From a virus, in the IMG/VR virus record IMGVR_UViG_3300010160_000043, positions 1 through 64,000 of that record: a stretch of 64,000 nt of DNA; one strand, written 5' to 3'. How positions within the stretch are numbered: the first letter of the stretch is position 1; each line of letters opens with the position of its first letter. The notes under the pieces were generated by a model that did no database searches, had not been told where the DNA came from, and saw only the letters and a program-made list of their open reading frames with translations. Positions 10,601 to 20,783 of this stretch are shown one piece after another. The position numbers and the translations under genes are program-made.

Positions 10601-12944
10601 AGCACTTTCAGGCGACCCTAAATTTCATTTGAATATCCCAATCCAAGGAGGGTTTAAAAATACGAGACAGGATATGTCAACTAATACAACATTAGATACA
10701 TATGCAACGTTGAATCAAAAACTTTATTACGATTCCTATACCTATAAACCGGATTCTACGTTATTTAAACCTTTCTCAAGTAGTTTACCAAGATTATATT
10801 CTTCATTAGATAATTTATCAATGGCGTTTAATGGTGGTGGGTGTGGTCCATATAATCAAAATGTTAATAGTGGTTCATATCAATCAACATCAGGGTTAAG
10901 AATTGATGGTGACGATAATGATTATACTAATGAATGGGGTCAAGCTAAGGAAATTCTATTACCTGTGTCACCAATACTTGGTTGTGACTATTTTGATTAT
11001 ACCCATAATAATATTACCGGAACAACGTCAAATGATAGACCATTAACACCATCATACACTGGTGTTACTAGAGGTTATTTCCCTGATGAGATTATTGAAG
11101 GTGGAGGTATTTTAATTATGAGAACAAATAAAAATAACACACTAACACCGTACATACCACACACTAATAATATTCCAGGAGTACCGTATCCTTATATTGA
11201 TGTTACTTCATTATATTTATCACCCTCTTATAATGAAAATGTTAAGATGTTGTTTGGATTGGGAACTAGTGGTAGACAAATAATTATGAGGTCAGATAGA
11301 TTGCCAACATCCACTTGTGTGCAATGGAATAAGTGTAATGGTTTAACAGACTCAACATTTAGTTTTCCGTTATTTGCTAATGAGAATTTTTATATGGATA
11401 CTATGGATAGTAGAAGTGGTGTATTTGCCTTTGGTTTAACATCGGGTTCTAATCCGGTGAGTACTGGCGCGGGAGGTAATGCAACAATTGAAACGGCATC
11501 ATATTCTAGTTCAGTGGGTAGTGCACTTATTCAAAGTTTTACTTGTCCTCAATCGGCTAATTTAGATTGTTATGTTGCTAACGGAGATACAATTACGGTG
11601 TCTCGAGGTAGATGTTCATATAATTTTTGGGGTCAAAGTATCTTTCGAGGTGGTTGTTATTTAGTTGGGACAGTACCGTTCTTTTCATTGGTTGGTGATT
11701 TATTTAGTGTTCAACCGGAATGGCAGTCAAGGTTAAATATTAATTTTGCTGCTTGTAGAAATACTTGGTCGGATAGTTTTGCCAATAATTGGATTAACGG
11801 TACCTTATTTGCGTTTCCTTTTAAAACTTCAACTTACTACGATAGTAATAATAGAGCTCAATCTGACCATTGTAAGGAGCCAATTATTTTCCATAGTCAA
11901 ACAAAAACATTTTATTATAGGTCAAGTCCTTACAAATTTAGTACTAATGAATTTATTGGTTCCGATAGACCTAATCCTGGTGGAATTGTTGGGTTTCTTT
12001 TTGGTAGTTATTTTGTTGAAAATACTCTTAATTTAAAATATCCAACAACAATGATGGATTTAGGTCCAAGAACTTATTACTTACAAGAAATAGTTATGTC
12101 CGATATCTATGATGGGTATGTTATGGATAAATTAGCACCAACAACATTTAGTGATGTTTCAGACATTTTAAATTTACATATTATTAGTAGAATGATTAAT
12201 AAAAGTTTCTTAGACAGTTTAATTAGTATTGTTATTGGGGAGAATATTATTGGTAAGTATTTCGGTGTTAGACCAAATCTTAAGGCGGATGCCGACTATC
12301 CTCAAATGATAGGTATTAGTTCTGAATTAGGTGTTGCGGAATTTGATACGGCTAATTATCCTGACCCACCGGCGGGTTCACAACCACCAATTTATTTTAA
12401 TGGTGCGAGTTCTAGTAAAGCAATTATTGGTATCTTCTTTTCTTCTAATACTCAAGTTAGAGATTTTATAACACCAAAAAGAACTATTATTGATGATACA
12501 GTAAATATGTCTAATGTTTGTGCATTTAATAACTTTGGTGTTTATAGTCAAGTTGTTCCGTTTTATAAGTGGTATATAGACCAAAATGGTCCTGGTAGAA
12601 GTAATACACATAGTATTTTTGGAGACCAAGATGATAATTGGGTAACAGGTCCGGTTAATGGTCCGGCATTTTTCTCAAATCAATACCAATCATTAGATAG
12701 ATTACAAGGTAATAGTGACTATTTTATGGGGGCTCAAGCGGGTCAACCTGTTAAGAATTTTAAAGGTTATATCTATGCTGTAGATGCGAATGGTATTATT
12801 AATCCAAAAGTACAATATTGGACTAATCCAAATACGGTTACCGTTGGAGCACCATTTCATTTCTTCTTTGGTTTGAAAAAAGGTAAGTCATCTTATGATA
12901 GATTTACTCAAAAATGGATAAATACTGAAAATATTGTAAACTAA
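7659..12944 (+). CDS. Very large baseplate/tail structural protein with a hydrophobic core segment
   Basis: The 1761-aa protein has no family I can name. Residues about 45-175 look like a carboxypeptidase-regulatory/Ig-like beta domain (GRVSVNNGFGLPNAKVSVFI, later NDSGDFMIFGVPVGTHTI). Residues about 498-588 are strikingly hydrophobic, with several potential membrane-spanning helices (for example VVIRSVVWIIIIILHVLY), followed by a Cys cluster (CTPMQLP, CSMCDC). The rest is Asn/Thr/Tyr-rich beta-type sequence as in tail proteins. It lies between gp6-like and further tail genes and overlaps the next gene by one base, so a virion role is very likely. The hydrophobic core would suit membrane penetration during infection, which is inference. 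Confidence 0.7.
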   Translation: MPNSYRIRTDLGINKSINVSIDQEFEYLEILSLKVLQSEIYTRVCSDYGVIIGRVSVNNGFGLPNAKVSVFIPLTEEDGLNSVISEIYPYQSISDVNEDGYRYNLLPYEPSYSNHVPTGTFFNRTDVLTNPTLIQVYDKYFKYNAVTNDSGDFMIFGVPVGTHTISIDIDLSDIGEFSLSPQDLIRMGIATQAQVNGTKFKKSTNLRELPQIINLVRTVVVEPLWGQSEVCNLGICRSDFDLSNESNININPTSIFMGSLVSNIDGATVRTSCNSKWKLGGLCNLTVSPGEILAIRQTIKEDPMGRPTLELFDLEMGGVVIDDNGAWLLDVPMNLDYLITNEFGEQVISDDPNKGIPTKGKYRFKVKWAQSPSLGESIRRGYYLVPNIKEYGWNSTGNDPTKNNGIGTQYAFKSYAFSLDWDDYGDTTPMGQHMIQEAINCEDKFYLMQYNKVYTVSQMIDKFRGGLFPDNFVGIKAISQDDCNTENNKFPTNDANFRFDIIYTLFNLLSVVIRSVVWIIIIILHVLYTAVYILWFYLLYMAASYAVSAVLEVINAFGTYPPNLAMLGSAAKYAAISAALFIVANQWKKKVVDQCTPMQLPLILYPDCSMCDCSLQQGGVDGSAVTADVTADVGVEDESQEHNGNCVGTGYVQLVKLSKGETYDKTLIGGSDDYYIQTVALLTGDVIPPQTNPKQVQNDVRINAPQFFQYGSNPYNNFTTSLTFSERMNLFNTKAKYFDESIPGFPNPGGGVNRVKVNFNPNNTNHHFDNVVAVLCSKQSLNRLLPGTLITFQNPKLTGDTRASADINVDMYLSNVNAVQNQFQNFAITGTTLPLTSITLNYAHISGSGNTTTNYTGLNITASTDYHKFPIDIEYFQVLTGMTYSAYTNQCVTQLPNSFNARYLSNKIRINHLQANGCNYPSSNPEAPLYINPISKIKNYNDLVVVFLVRGVDPYSPKVNVKYGLGRLFGHTNEDAVQIGGALSGDPKFHLNIPIQGGFKNTRQDMSTNTTLDTYATLNQKLYYDSYTYKPDSTLFKPFSSSLPRLYSSLDNLSMAFNGGGCGPYNQNVNSGSYQSTSGLRIDGDDNDYTNEWGQAKEILLPVSPILGCDYFDYTHNNITGTTSNDRPLTPSYTGVTRGYFPDEIIEGGGILIMRTNKNNTLTPYIPHTNNIPGVPYPYIDVTSLYLSPSYNENVKMLFGLGTSGRQIIMRSDRLPTSTCVQWNKCNGLTDSTFSFPLFANENFYMDTMDSRSGVFAFGLTSGSNPVSTGAGGNATIETASYSSSVGSALIQSFTCPQSANLDCYVANGDTITVSRGRCSYNFWGQSIFRGGCYLVGTVPFFSLVGDLFSVQPEWQSRLNINFAACRNTWSDSFANNWINGTLFAFPFKTSTYYDSNNRAQSDHCKEPIIFHSQTKTFYYRSSPYKFSTNEFIGSDRPNPGGIVGFLFGSYFVENTLNLKYPTTMMDLGPRTYYLQEIVMSDIYDGYVMDKLAPTTFSDVSDILNLHIISRMINKSFLDSLISIVIGENIIGKYFGVRPNLKADADYPQMIGISSELGVAEFDTANYPDPPAGSQPPIYFNGASSSKAIIGIFFSSNTQVRDFITPKRTIIDDTVNMSNVCAFNNFGVYSQVVPFYKWYIDQNGPGRSNTHSIFGDQDDNWVTGPVNGPAFFSNQYQSLDRLQGNSDYFMGAQAGQPVKNFKGYIYAVDANGIINPKVQYWTNPNTVTVGAPFHFFFGLKKGKSSYDRFTQKWINTENIVN

Positions 12945-14767
12945 TGAGTAATAGTAACGACACTAGAATTGTTTTAGGTTCTTTAACGTATAAGGGAGCG
13001 TCAAATACGGATATTGGTCTTAATATCCCATTTGTACAAACAACTAAAGAAAACGTGGAGTTTGATAGAAGTTTGGATATTAACTTGGCAACATTATATG
13101 ATAATGAAAGACAGCAATCTACTAATTTTAGACCTAGTTGTAAATTTTCAGTTTTATTTAAAAATTCGTATACAGGCTGTTCTAACTATGAAAGATTTGA
13201 AAAAACTTTGTCATATATAAATGAGGATGCTGCTGCTAAACTTAATTGTCCAACAAATTCTAATGTTTCTTGGTCAGGATTCCCCCAATATAATGAGTTT
13301 GATTTTATTAGAACAGATTATGATTTTTCGGGGTATACTCAACCACCAAATGAACATATTTTATTTGTTAATAAAAGTGCGTCCACATACAATTGGACTC
13401 ATTACCTTAGTTATCCGTTTGAAAATGATTATACAAAAACTTTACAAGCGATTGATTCCAATACTAATCAAACACTTCAATGGATTGCGTCAGATGGTAT
13501 TCCCTTTGTACTTTATTCGTCAAAAATTGGTGGTTTAGGTATGATATCGTTTAGATGTCCTGTTAAACATAACTTAACTGTAGGTGAGTATGTTAAATTA
13601 AGTTTTTCTTATAATGGTGAGGATAAATATCAAGTGTTTTCTTTAGGTACAGGACTTGAAGGAAGTGATATGTATACGTTTAATATTGTTGATATTGGAT
13701 TTACAGGTACAACGTTTGATAATAATACATCGGGTACTTTTAGAAGAATTATTAACATTGAGAATCCGGTAGAGACATTATCATCATATTATGTTAGAAA
13801 ACATAAAATAATTACAAATATTGAAGATGCGGTTTTGGTTAAAGCCGGGTTTGAACAAAATATTTTTGGGACTAAGAAGAAATATGAGAGTAGTGGATAT
13901 ACACCAAATCGTGAAGCGAGAGTTTCAATTAGAGAAGGTGCTCAATCTTATACATTATCTTTTAATAGAGATATAGATATTAATAAAATAATTGATAACC
14001 AAAAAAGACCGGTTTCTGAATTATTCTTTACTGTATTATATAAAGGTTATTTTGGTTGGATGTTTGGGCAAACTAGTTTTAGTAATCCGAATAAGTATAT
14101 TGGTATGAAACAAGGGTATGAGTTTAACTTACCTTTAAATGATAGTGTATTACCTGGAATACCATCACCTTGGTGGTCTTTAAGTAACAATTTATCTAAC
14201 ACTAATTTTCCTATCAGTACATATACTAAAACTCAACCAACACCGGCAAGTACTTATGTTTTTACTTATCTTGATACGTTTATGTCGGGAGACACGTTGG
14301 ATGGTGATTTTTGTGAATGGAATAATTATGAACAAAAAGAGAGAGTTATTTCTGAAATTTATCATAAATTGACATATAACCCAAATGTATTTAATGTTTT
14401 ATCGTCAGACACTAGATTACAATTTAACCCGTTTGGTTTTTATTATAAACCACATTATGGTTTAAAAATTAGAGATTTTTCTGATTATATTGAGACCGGG
14501 TCACCAAAAGATGTTGTGGGAGTTCCTGATTATTCATTTTTTTCAACAAGGGATAATTTATTTCGTTGGAGGGATATATACACTTATGGGTTTATAGATA
14601 ATAAGGGTAATGGTGTTAATTATCCATTCTTTAATAATACTCATTATCCATATAGTGATTATACATTTAGAATTATACCGGAAGGTACTAATTATATAGA
14701 GAGAGACATAAATTATTACGCAAACCTTTACGGAGCCGCGTCACCAATAGTAGACAATTGTGAATAG
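12944..14767 (+). CDS. Unknown tail/baseplate structural protein
   Basis: The 607-aa protein is rich in Asn, Tyr, Ser and Thr, with no signal peptide or membrane segment, and is typical of phage beta-structured virion proteins. I do not recognise a domain. It starts on the last base of the preceding stop (taATG) and overlaps the next gene by 8 bases, so it is translationally coupled within the tail operon. Confidence 0.7.
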   Translation: MSNSNDTRIVLGSLTYKGASNTDIGLNIPFVQTTKENVEFDRSLDINLATLYDNERQQSTNFRPSCKFSVLFKNSYTGCSNYERFEKTLSYINEDAAAKLNCPTNSNVSWSGFPQYNEFDFIRTDYDFSGYTQPPNEHILFVNKSASTYNWTHYLSYPFENDYTKTLQAIDSNTNQTLQWIASDGIPFVLYSSKIGGLGMISFRCPVKHNLTVGEYVKLSFSYNGEDKYQVFSLGTGLEGSDMYTFNIVDIGFTGTTFDNNTSGTFRRIINIENPVETLSSYYVRKHKIITNIEDAVLVKAGFEQNIFGTKKKYESSGYTPNREARVSIREGAQSYTLSFNRDIDINKIIDNQKRPVSELFFTVLYKGYFGWMFGQTSFSNPNKYIGMKQGYEFNLPLNDSVLPGIPSPWWSLSNNLSNTNFPISTYTKTQPTPASTYVFTYLDTFMSGDTLDGDFCEWNNYEQKERVISEIYHKLTYNPNVFNVLSSDTRLQFNPFGFYYKPHYGLKIRDFSDYIETGSPKDVVGVPDYSFFSTRDNLFRWRDIYTYGFIDNKGNGVNYPFFNNTHYPYSDYTFRIIPEGTNYIERDINYYANLYGAASPIVDNCE

Positions 14768-15605
14768 ATTTAAATTTATATTACCTAAAAACGACAAATT
14801 CATTGATTTACCAATTGAGATGAAGTGGGATTTTTATGGTAGAGATGATAGTATTAGTGTTTATGAGGATGATGTTATTAACCAATTGACGGGTAATAAA
14901 GAGGATTTTGAAATATTAAGATTTGCTCACGCACCGTATAGTAGTGATACAAAAACAGATGTGAAATATATGTTTCATTTCTTTAGTGTAAATGGAACTG
15001 TTCCACCAAACCCGGTGCAGAATGTTTATTCTTCAATAGCTTCTGATTGGATTAGTAGTTATATTCCTGAAGGGTTTAATGTTAAAGAAATTTATTATTA
15101 TGTTAAACCATTCACAAAGTCATTTTTTAAATTGGATTTTTATGATTCAAATACAGCAATAACTCAAACAAATTATTTTACTGTAATTATTCCAACACAA
15201 CAAGGGGCAACACAAAATGTTAGTCTATCACCATACAAACCAAATGTTGACATTAGAACACCTAATTTCACGTTAGATTATGTTGGGGATAAAGAGGGGT
15301 TCTTTTTGTATTGGTTAAGGAAAAAAAGTTTCTTAGATATAAACCCAAATCCTGCTCATACTACAGAGACGTTTTATATGACCGCTAAGTTTTTTGATGC
15401 GAGATTAGGTGTGTTTGTTAAAATGACAAATAAACCTCAGATTACTATAAATCAGGCAAATCCATTTCAGTTTAAACCTGAAATTTATTTTTATTATAAA
15501 GTGGTTTTAGATTACGTAACATACACTTATAAAATTTTTGATTTGCAGGGTTTAAGAGTTGGGGACAGTGGTCCCATAAAATGGTATGAATATATAAACC
15601 CTTAA
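14760..15605 (+). CDS. Unknown tail/baseplate structural protein, GTG start
   Basis: The 281-aa protein begins MNRFKFILPKNDKFIDLP using a GTG codon at 14760 inside the end of the previous gene. This is the only start that leaves the conserved-looking N-terminus intact. The content is beta-rich and aromatic, with no recognised motif. One base separates it from the next gene. A virion role is inferred from position. Confidence 0.65.
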   Translation: MNRFKFILPKNDKFIDLPIEMKWDFYGRDDSISVYEDDVINQLTGNKEDFEILRFAHAPYSSDTKTDVKYMFHFFSVNGTVPPNPVQNVYSSIASDWISSYIPEGFNVKEIYYYVKPFTKSFFKLDFYDSNTAITQTNYFTVIIPTQQGATQNVSLSPYKPNVDIRTPNFTLDYVGDKEGFFLYWLRKKSFLDINPNPAHTTETFYMTAKFFDARLGVFVKMTNKPQITINQANPFQFKPEIYFYYKVVLDYVTYTYKIFDLQGLRVGDSGPIKWYEYINP

Positions 15606-15606
15606 T

Positions 15607-16797
15607 ATGGACGATAGAAATTATCACATTAAAATTTCACCTGAGGTAATTCTTGGGGATGTATTTAAAGTCCCATATTTTGCGGGACAATTAACAACAT
15701 ACACTGATTATAAAATTTGTTGTAAAACGTATCAGAGACCTGTGACTAAAAATATTACAGGTGAGGCGTATGTTTATTCATCAATGACACAAATATTATC
15801 CGGTGGTACTGATGGAGCATCACTATTAACTGGTTTAACCATACCTATTTTATTAACAGAGAATACTGTGGATATTGGGTATTATTCCGTGTTTGATGGT
15901 ATGGTAGTTCAAAAAGATGTTATGACTAATTTTATATTTTCGGCGACATCATTAAGTGCGGATACTGTATATTTTTATAATACATCAGATACTGAGTTTA
16001 AGAAATATTTAGAGTTTTCAACTTATATGTTAGATTGGGGTGACCCAAATGACCCGGGTATAATTACATTATCATCATCAACAATATTTCCATTAAACCA
16101 CACATATTCCGAACCAAGTCCCGTAGAAGGATATAATATTAGTATGTCGGGAATGAGTCCTTGGGGTTCAAACGTGGTTAAAAAGACGGTTCACGTACCT
16201 TATACTGATGTTGTGATAGGTAACCCTAATGGTACTATAAATGGTACCTCTTGGTTTACACCTGCGGGTGGTAATTGGTCAGGACTTACATTGATGTATG
16301 ACTTTATTTTTAGTGGTGATTCTAATTGTGATACAACCGTTGATACAATTGGGGAATTTACAACAGTTCCTTTTGTGGTATCGGGATATACACAATCAAG
16401 TTTAAACGATTTAAAACAATATGGTCAGGTACCATTTAAGTTAAATACTGTTGTTACAGGAACATCAGGTAATATAGGTGTTTATAGTGGATTAACAGAT
16501 GATGGTTTGGGGGTTATGTATTCGGTTAACGGGATTGACTATGTTGATTTACAAGATGGTACAACGATTTTTATGGTTAAATCTTCGGGATTAACTTCTG
16601 ATATGATTGTTTGTTCGGCAATCACTAAAAACGAAGTCTTATTAAATGTTATTGATGAGGCTGAGGTCCAATCTGAGATATTCATTGAGAGAGGTAAACA
16701 ATCTAGTTTGGAAAGATTAGAAAGATTAGGTGAAGTAGATAACGTCGGTGACCTAACTAAGTACGGATATAAATTTTTTAAGGTAATAAAAACATAA
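15607..16797 (+). CDS. Unknown virion protein with a PKD-like segment
   Basis: The 396-aa protein has a Ser/Thr/Gly-rich beta-type composition. Around residues 137-205 the pattern LDWGDPND...NHTYSEP...YNISM resembles a PKD/Ig-like domain (WGD then HTY then Y-x-V). The C-terminal about 40 residues are charged and helical (FIERGKQSSLERLERLGE), possibly an attachment segment. It belongs to the tail operon; the specific role is unknown. Confidence 0.65.
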   Translation: MDDRNYHIKISPEVILGDVFKVPYFAGQLTTYTDYKICCKTYQRPVTKNITGEAYVYSSMTQILSGGTDGASLLTGLTIPILLTENTVDIGYYSVFDGMVVQKDVMTNFIFSATSLSADTVYFYNTSDTEFKKYLEFSTYMLDWGDPNDPGIITLSSSTIFPLNHTYSEPSPVEGYNISMSGMSPWGSNVVKKTVHVPYTDVVIGNPNGTINGTSWFTPAGGNWSGLTLMYDFIFSGDSNCDTTVDTIGEFTTVPFVVSGYTQSSLNDLKQYGQVPFKLNTVVTGTSGNIGVYSGLTDDGLGVMYSVNGIDYVDLQDGTTIFMVKSSGLTSDMIVCSAITKNEVLLNVIDEAEVQSEIFIERGKQSSLERLERLGEVDNVGDLTKYGYKFFKVIKT

Positions 16798-16803
16798 ATT
16801 TGA

Positions 16804-16811
16804 TATTTATC
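16804..16811 (+). promoter_or_regulatory. TATTTATC box
   Basis: The box lies 19 bases before the ATG at 16831, in the only spacer (33 bases) of this part of the tail operon. It is the same element as at 7638. Confidence 0.42.
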
Positions 16812-16830
16812 AATATAACAACAATATAAT

Positions 16831-17739
16831 ATGGCAACAGGAACCTATGGTACTATTAGACCGGCAGATGTATCTCCTCAAGATGTGGAGATTATCTTAA
16901 ACTACACACCAAGTCGTGATGAAACTGATAACTTTGTTTTAACAACATTGGATGCTTTATCGGTATTAAAACCTTATTACAATAATGATGAGACAGGTGG
17001 GAACGCTAACGTTGAAATCTTAGGTGGTTTATATAATTTAAGATTACCTGCAGAGACATTTAATAAATTAGGGATTTACACCCTATTCATTAGACCTGCT
17101 CAAATTAGAACTAAGATATTGGATTGTGGTGTATTATCATCATTACCTAATGTTAAGGGGATTGTTATTGATTTAACAGATGTCCCGTCAAAATTTAGAA
17201 ATAAGTTTGTTAATCAAGGATTGGTTGGTTTTAGAGTTGAATATCTAAACTCGGACGGTACTAAAATATCTAACTTTTTTAGATTAATTACTTCATCATT
17301 CTTCTGTGAACCGGTTGTTCAAAATTTAACTAATACATCGGCTAAAGCCATTAGATATAGATATACGGATAATAATACTAATTTAATTTTCTGTACTCTA
17401 TCACCGTCTTCAGCTCCAACTAACAAACCAAATGCGACTCCATTTATTGGTCAACCAAATCAAGATATTATTATTACAAATACTTTCTTTAATCCTATTA
17501 CAATGGATGTTGAAATTGTTGAACACGACTTTTCAACGTTGGCAATTGCGTTATTTGGTAATCAAACCAAATCAATGGATGATGGTATCTACACATTGTA
17601 TGATAGTCAAAATAATATTTACAAACAATATAACTTATACGAAATTAGAGACCAATTTAATAACTTACTTTATGAGGTTAGAAAAGATAGAGGGAATAAT
17701 ATTGATTTTAGTAAAAACTTTACAAATATAACTGAATAA
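16831..17739 (+). CDS. Unknown tail/baseplate structural protein
   Basis: The 302-aa protein starts MATGTYGTIRPADVSPQDVE. It has no transmembrane segment and a mixed alpha/beta composition, including a run resembling a beta-sandwich domain (LRLPAETFNKLGIYTLFIRP). It overlaps the next gene by one base. Its own TATTTATC box upstream suggests higher or separate expression. The function is not recognised; position points to the baseplate. Confidence 0.68.
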   Translation: MATGTYGTIRPADVSPQDVEIILNYTPSRDETDNFVLTTLDALSVLKPYYNNDETGGNANVEILGGLYNLRLPAETFNKLGIYTLFIRPAQIRTKILDCGVLSSLPNVKGIVIDLTDVPSKFRNKFVNQGLVGFRVEYLNSDGTKISNFFRLITSSFFCEPVVQNLTNTSAKAIRYRYTDNNTNLIFCTLSPSSAPTNKPNATPFIGQPNQDIIITNTFFNPITMDVEIVEHDFSTLAIALFGNQTKSMDDGIYTLYDSQNNIYKQYNLYEIRDQFNNLLYEVRKDRGNNIDFSKNFTNITE

Positions 17740-20700
17740 TGGCGATAACCAAATATACTTGTCCTCCACAATCGGCTACCGGTTCCGGTACATTTTCTGA
17801 TGACTTAGTTGGGTTCCAATTAGTCACGGGGGGTGGTCTAACGCAAGGTAATTTTGAATTTGTAACGTCAGTAACTGAGAAAACTAACAGAACATTTAGT
17901 ACTGGTAATTTTTCAGACCCAATTAGTTTAGACACTTTAGGTCTTGAAAATGTTGCTCAATCAAAAAGAATTGTTGAAAATAATTTTAAGGTTTATCCTA
18001 ATTTTGATTTAAGTCAAATTACTAATTTCACCTTATATGGTTCTATGGTTAAGAGATTATCAACTTCTGTTGAGTCAATTATTAGTCAATTCCCTGCAGC
18101 TTTAGAGTCAACTTTTTTAGGTGTTAATTATGTTACAGGTGCAACTGCTACTAACATTGTTTATAATGATGTTGAAAACTTAACTAGTTTTGATTTTGAT
18201 GTTGCTAAAATTAGGAATCCATTTGATATTGATTTTTCAGTTAATGCAACTAGAAATATACAATTAAGAGAAGTTACTGTTTCTCCTTTAAGAGATATGA
18301 CAATAGAATACGCAAAGTATTCATTATATTATAATAATTCGGGGTATACGGTTAGTTCAATAGTTCCAACATCCTCTCTATCAACAGGAACCTTAACTAT
18401 TACAGTTAAAGGGAATCCTTTTTCATATCAAACAGTAATTTTTGATGATTTAGTTGTAAGACCAAATGATTATGAGGTTAGTAGAGTATTAAACGAGAAT
18501 TTAGATGAGGTTGAAAATTTCTTATTAAATAGAACTATAACACCTTTATATACGGCAACGTTTAAAGTCCCAAAAGAGGATGATAGTGGTAACTATTATA
18601 CATATAATCAAACTGTTACTTGGCCTTTATACGGTACTTGGAATTTAGATATTTTAACACCATCATTTACCAATTATTTAATTAAGTTAAATGATATTGG
18701 GGAATCGTTAGACTCGTATAAAACAAATTTAGTTTCAAGATTTTTAACAACAGGTGCTTTTAAAGATTTTGATACTGTTGACCAAAAAATGGAAAAAGTT
18801 CTACAAGTTTATGGTAGAAGTTTTGACGAGACAAATAAATTTGTAAGTGCTTTGGCATATATGAATTCTGTTAACTATAATGTTGGTAATGATATACCAT
18901 CACAATTATTAAAGAATTTATCACAAACGTTAGGTTGGTCTATTAATATGTCACCAATTACTAATGATGATTTTTTAAGTTCGGTTTTTGGTCAAACAAA
19001 TACGGAGTCGTCAAATTTTGCGGGTATATCTCAACCTTCAACTCCGGATGAATTAAATTATCAATACTATAGAAATTTAATACTAAACTCGGCATATCTT
19101 TTTAAATCAAAAGGTACTAGAAAATCTATTGAGATTTTAATGAGATTGATTGGTGCTCCGGATGCTTTAGTTGAATTTAACGAATATGTTTATTTAGCCG
19201 ATGGTAAAATAAATATGAGTGATTTTGAAACACAATACGCTCAAATATCTACCGGAACTTATTTAAGGGAGTTGCCAGTGTTAGACCCATCAGACACGTA
19301 TACTATTCACGGACTTCCAAATGTGTATACCGGTTTTACAACAACTTCTATTATGAAGGATGTTAACGTTACTTTAAGTGAGTACCCAATTGATAATTTA
19401 GGGTATCCGTCAATGCCGGAAAATAGTGATGTATACTTTTTTCAAATGGGTAGTGGGTGGTTTGAATCTACACCACAACATAGAGCACCTGAACAGGTTG
19501 ATTTAACTAATAGTGTTTTTACGGGAACTAACCCAAATTATCAAACAAGTTTAAAACCATATACATATGGTCAAGAATATTTAAACAATTATAAACAATT
19601 GCCTTTTACGGATTTAGGGTTTAATTTAACTGCTCAGGTAGATAATAACAAAACTTGGGTTGATAATGAAATTGGTTTAAGAAGTAACCTTGATGGAGGG
19701 TATAATGCGTTATATTTTACGGAAAGTGATGATTTAGTAATAAATGTTAAAAACATTGATTTATTTTTAAATCCTGCTCAAGGGTTAGCGTATGATGTAT
19801 GGTATATGTCAAGAAAATATGATTACCCAATATCAAATAATGGGTTAGGTTGGGTTGAACCAACTAAATGTAATCCTTCACCAAATGTTGATTATCCAAT
19901 GAGAGGTGGTGTGGATTGGACTGTTATTGACCCTCAACCAAAGAGAAAAACATTTTTTGAGTTCGCTCAAACATTTTGGTTAAACACAATTAATGTTAGA
20001 AATAGACAATTTAATACTGACGGTAAAACAAGTGGTTATCCGACATTATCATCAATTTATTGGAAATATTTAGAATCAGAAAAAATCGCTGGTATTCCAA
20101 ACGATAACTTCACATATAAGACAATGATTGAGTATGTGGATGGATTAGGTGATTATTGGATTAGATTAGTAGAACAATTGATACCGGCAACGACTATATG
20201 GAATACGGGTGTTAAATACGAAAACTCTATTTTTCATAGACAAAAATTTGTATGGAGAAGACAAATGGGTTGTGAGTTAATTCCAATTTATTGTACACCT
20301 TGTACACTAACTTCTAATTTATTTGCAAATGACTGTCCGACACAAATTGTTGAATGTTCTAAATATCCAAAAGGGACGACTTTTAATGGTGTGTTAGGAA
20401 CGTTATTAAATGCTTATTTAATAGATAATGGATATAAGTTTGAAAACTGTTCAGCTAGTACATTAAATTCGCAATGGTTTGTTGAGATATATATTGATAA
20501 TGAACTTAAAATAAAAAAACCATTCTTTAATGGTGTTGGTTATTACAACCCAAGTCCTTGTGTTGAGACACCTACATTTTCGGGAGCAAGTTCACCTTGT
20601 GATTCTGTGTGGAATACCGCTCTTTTAACTGCGTTAGATGGTTTAGAAACTTTTGGTTATGACTATTATATTACGGAGACTGATAATGTTGCAATTTATA

Positions 20701-20783
20701 ACATAGTTTGTGATGTTTCAAGAATTGGGGTTAAATTTGATATAAAGGTGGGGATAAATTTTAATATATTGTGTAGTAAATGA
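17739..20783 (+). CDS. Large baseplate/tail protein
   Basis: The 1014-aa protein has no membrane segment. A central helical segment (LFKSKGTRKSIEILMRLIGA) is of the kind seen in large baseplate or tail-fibre-attachment proteins of T4-like marine phages and in P2 gpI-type proteins. I treat this as weak similarity. The C-terminus has a cysteine-rich strip (CELIPIYCTPCT...CPTQIVEC). It starts on the last base of the previous stop and overlaps the following adhesin-like gene by 4 bases (ATGA), so the two are translationally coupled. It may be the baseplate anchor for that fibre. Confidence 0.68.
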   Translation: MAITKYTCPPQSATGSGTFSDDLVGFQLVTGGGLTQGNFEFVTSVTEKTNRTFSTGNFSDPISLDTLGLENVAQSKRIVENNFKVYPNFDLSQITNFTLYGSMVKRLSTSVESIISQFPAALESTFLGVNYVTGATATNIVYNDVENLTSFDFDVAKIRNPFDIDFSVNATRNIQLREVTVSPLRDMTIEYAKYSLYYNNSGYTVSSIVPTSSLSTGTLTITVKGNPFSYQTVIFDDLVVRPNDYEVSRVLNENLDEVENFLLNRTITPLYTATFKVPKEDDSGNYYTYNQTVTWPLYGTWNLDILTPSFTNYLIKLNDIGESLDSYKTNLVSRFLTTGAFKDFDTVDQKMEKVLQVYGRSFDETNKFVSALAYMNSVNYNVGNDIPSQLLKNLSQTLGWSINMSPITNDDFLSSVFGQTNTESSNFAGISQPSTPDELNYQYYRNLILNSAYLFKSKGTRKSIEILMRLIGAPDALVEFNEYVYLADGKINMSDFETQYAQISTGTYLRELPVLDPSDTYTIHGLPNVYTGFTTTSIMKDVNVTLSEYPIDNLGYPSMPENSDVYFFQMGSGWFESTPQHRAPEQVDLTNSVFTGTNPNYQTSLKPYTYGQEYLNNYKQLPFTDLGFNLTAQVDNNKTWVDNEIGLRSNLDGGYNALYFTESDDLVINVKNIDLFLNPAQGLAYDVWYMSRKYDYPISNNGLGWVEPTKCNPSPNVDYPMRGGVDWTVIDPQPKRKTFFEFAQTFWLNTINVRNRQFNTDGKTSGYPTLSSIYWKYLESEKIAGIPNDNFTYKTMIEYVDGLGDYWIRLVEQLIPATTIWNTGVKYENSIFHRQKFVWRRQMGCELIPIYCTPCTLTSNLFANDCPTQIVECSKYPKGTTFNGVLGTLLNAYLIDNGYKFENCSASTLNSQWFVEIYIDNELKIKKPFFNGVGYYNPSPCVETPTFSGASSPCDSVWNTALLTALDGLETFGYDYYITETDNVAIYNIVCDVSRIGVKFDIKVGINFNILCSK

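Noticed and set aside
11746-12036. 96-aa plus-strand frame within the 1761-aa gene
   Set aside because: Leu/Ile-rich out-of-frame translation of an A/T-rich coding region, with no start context.
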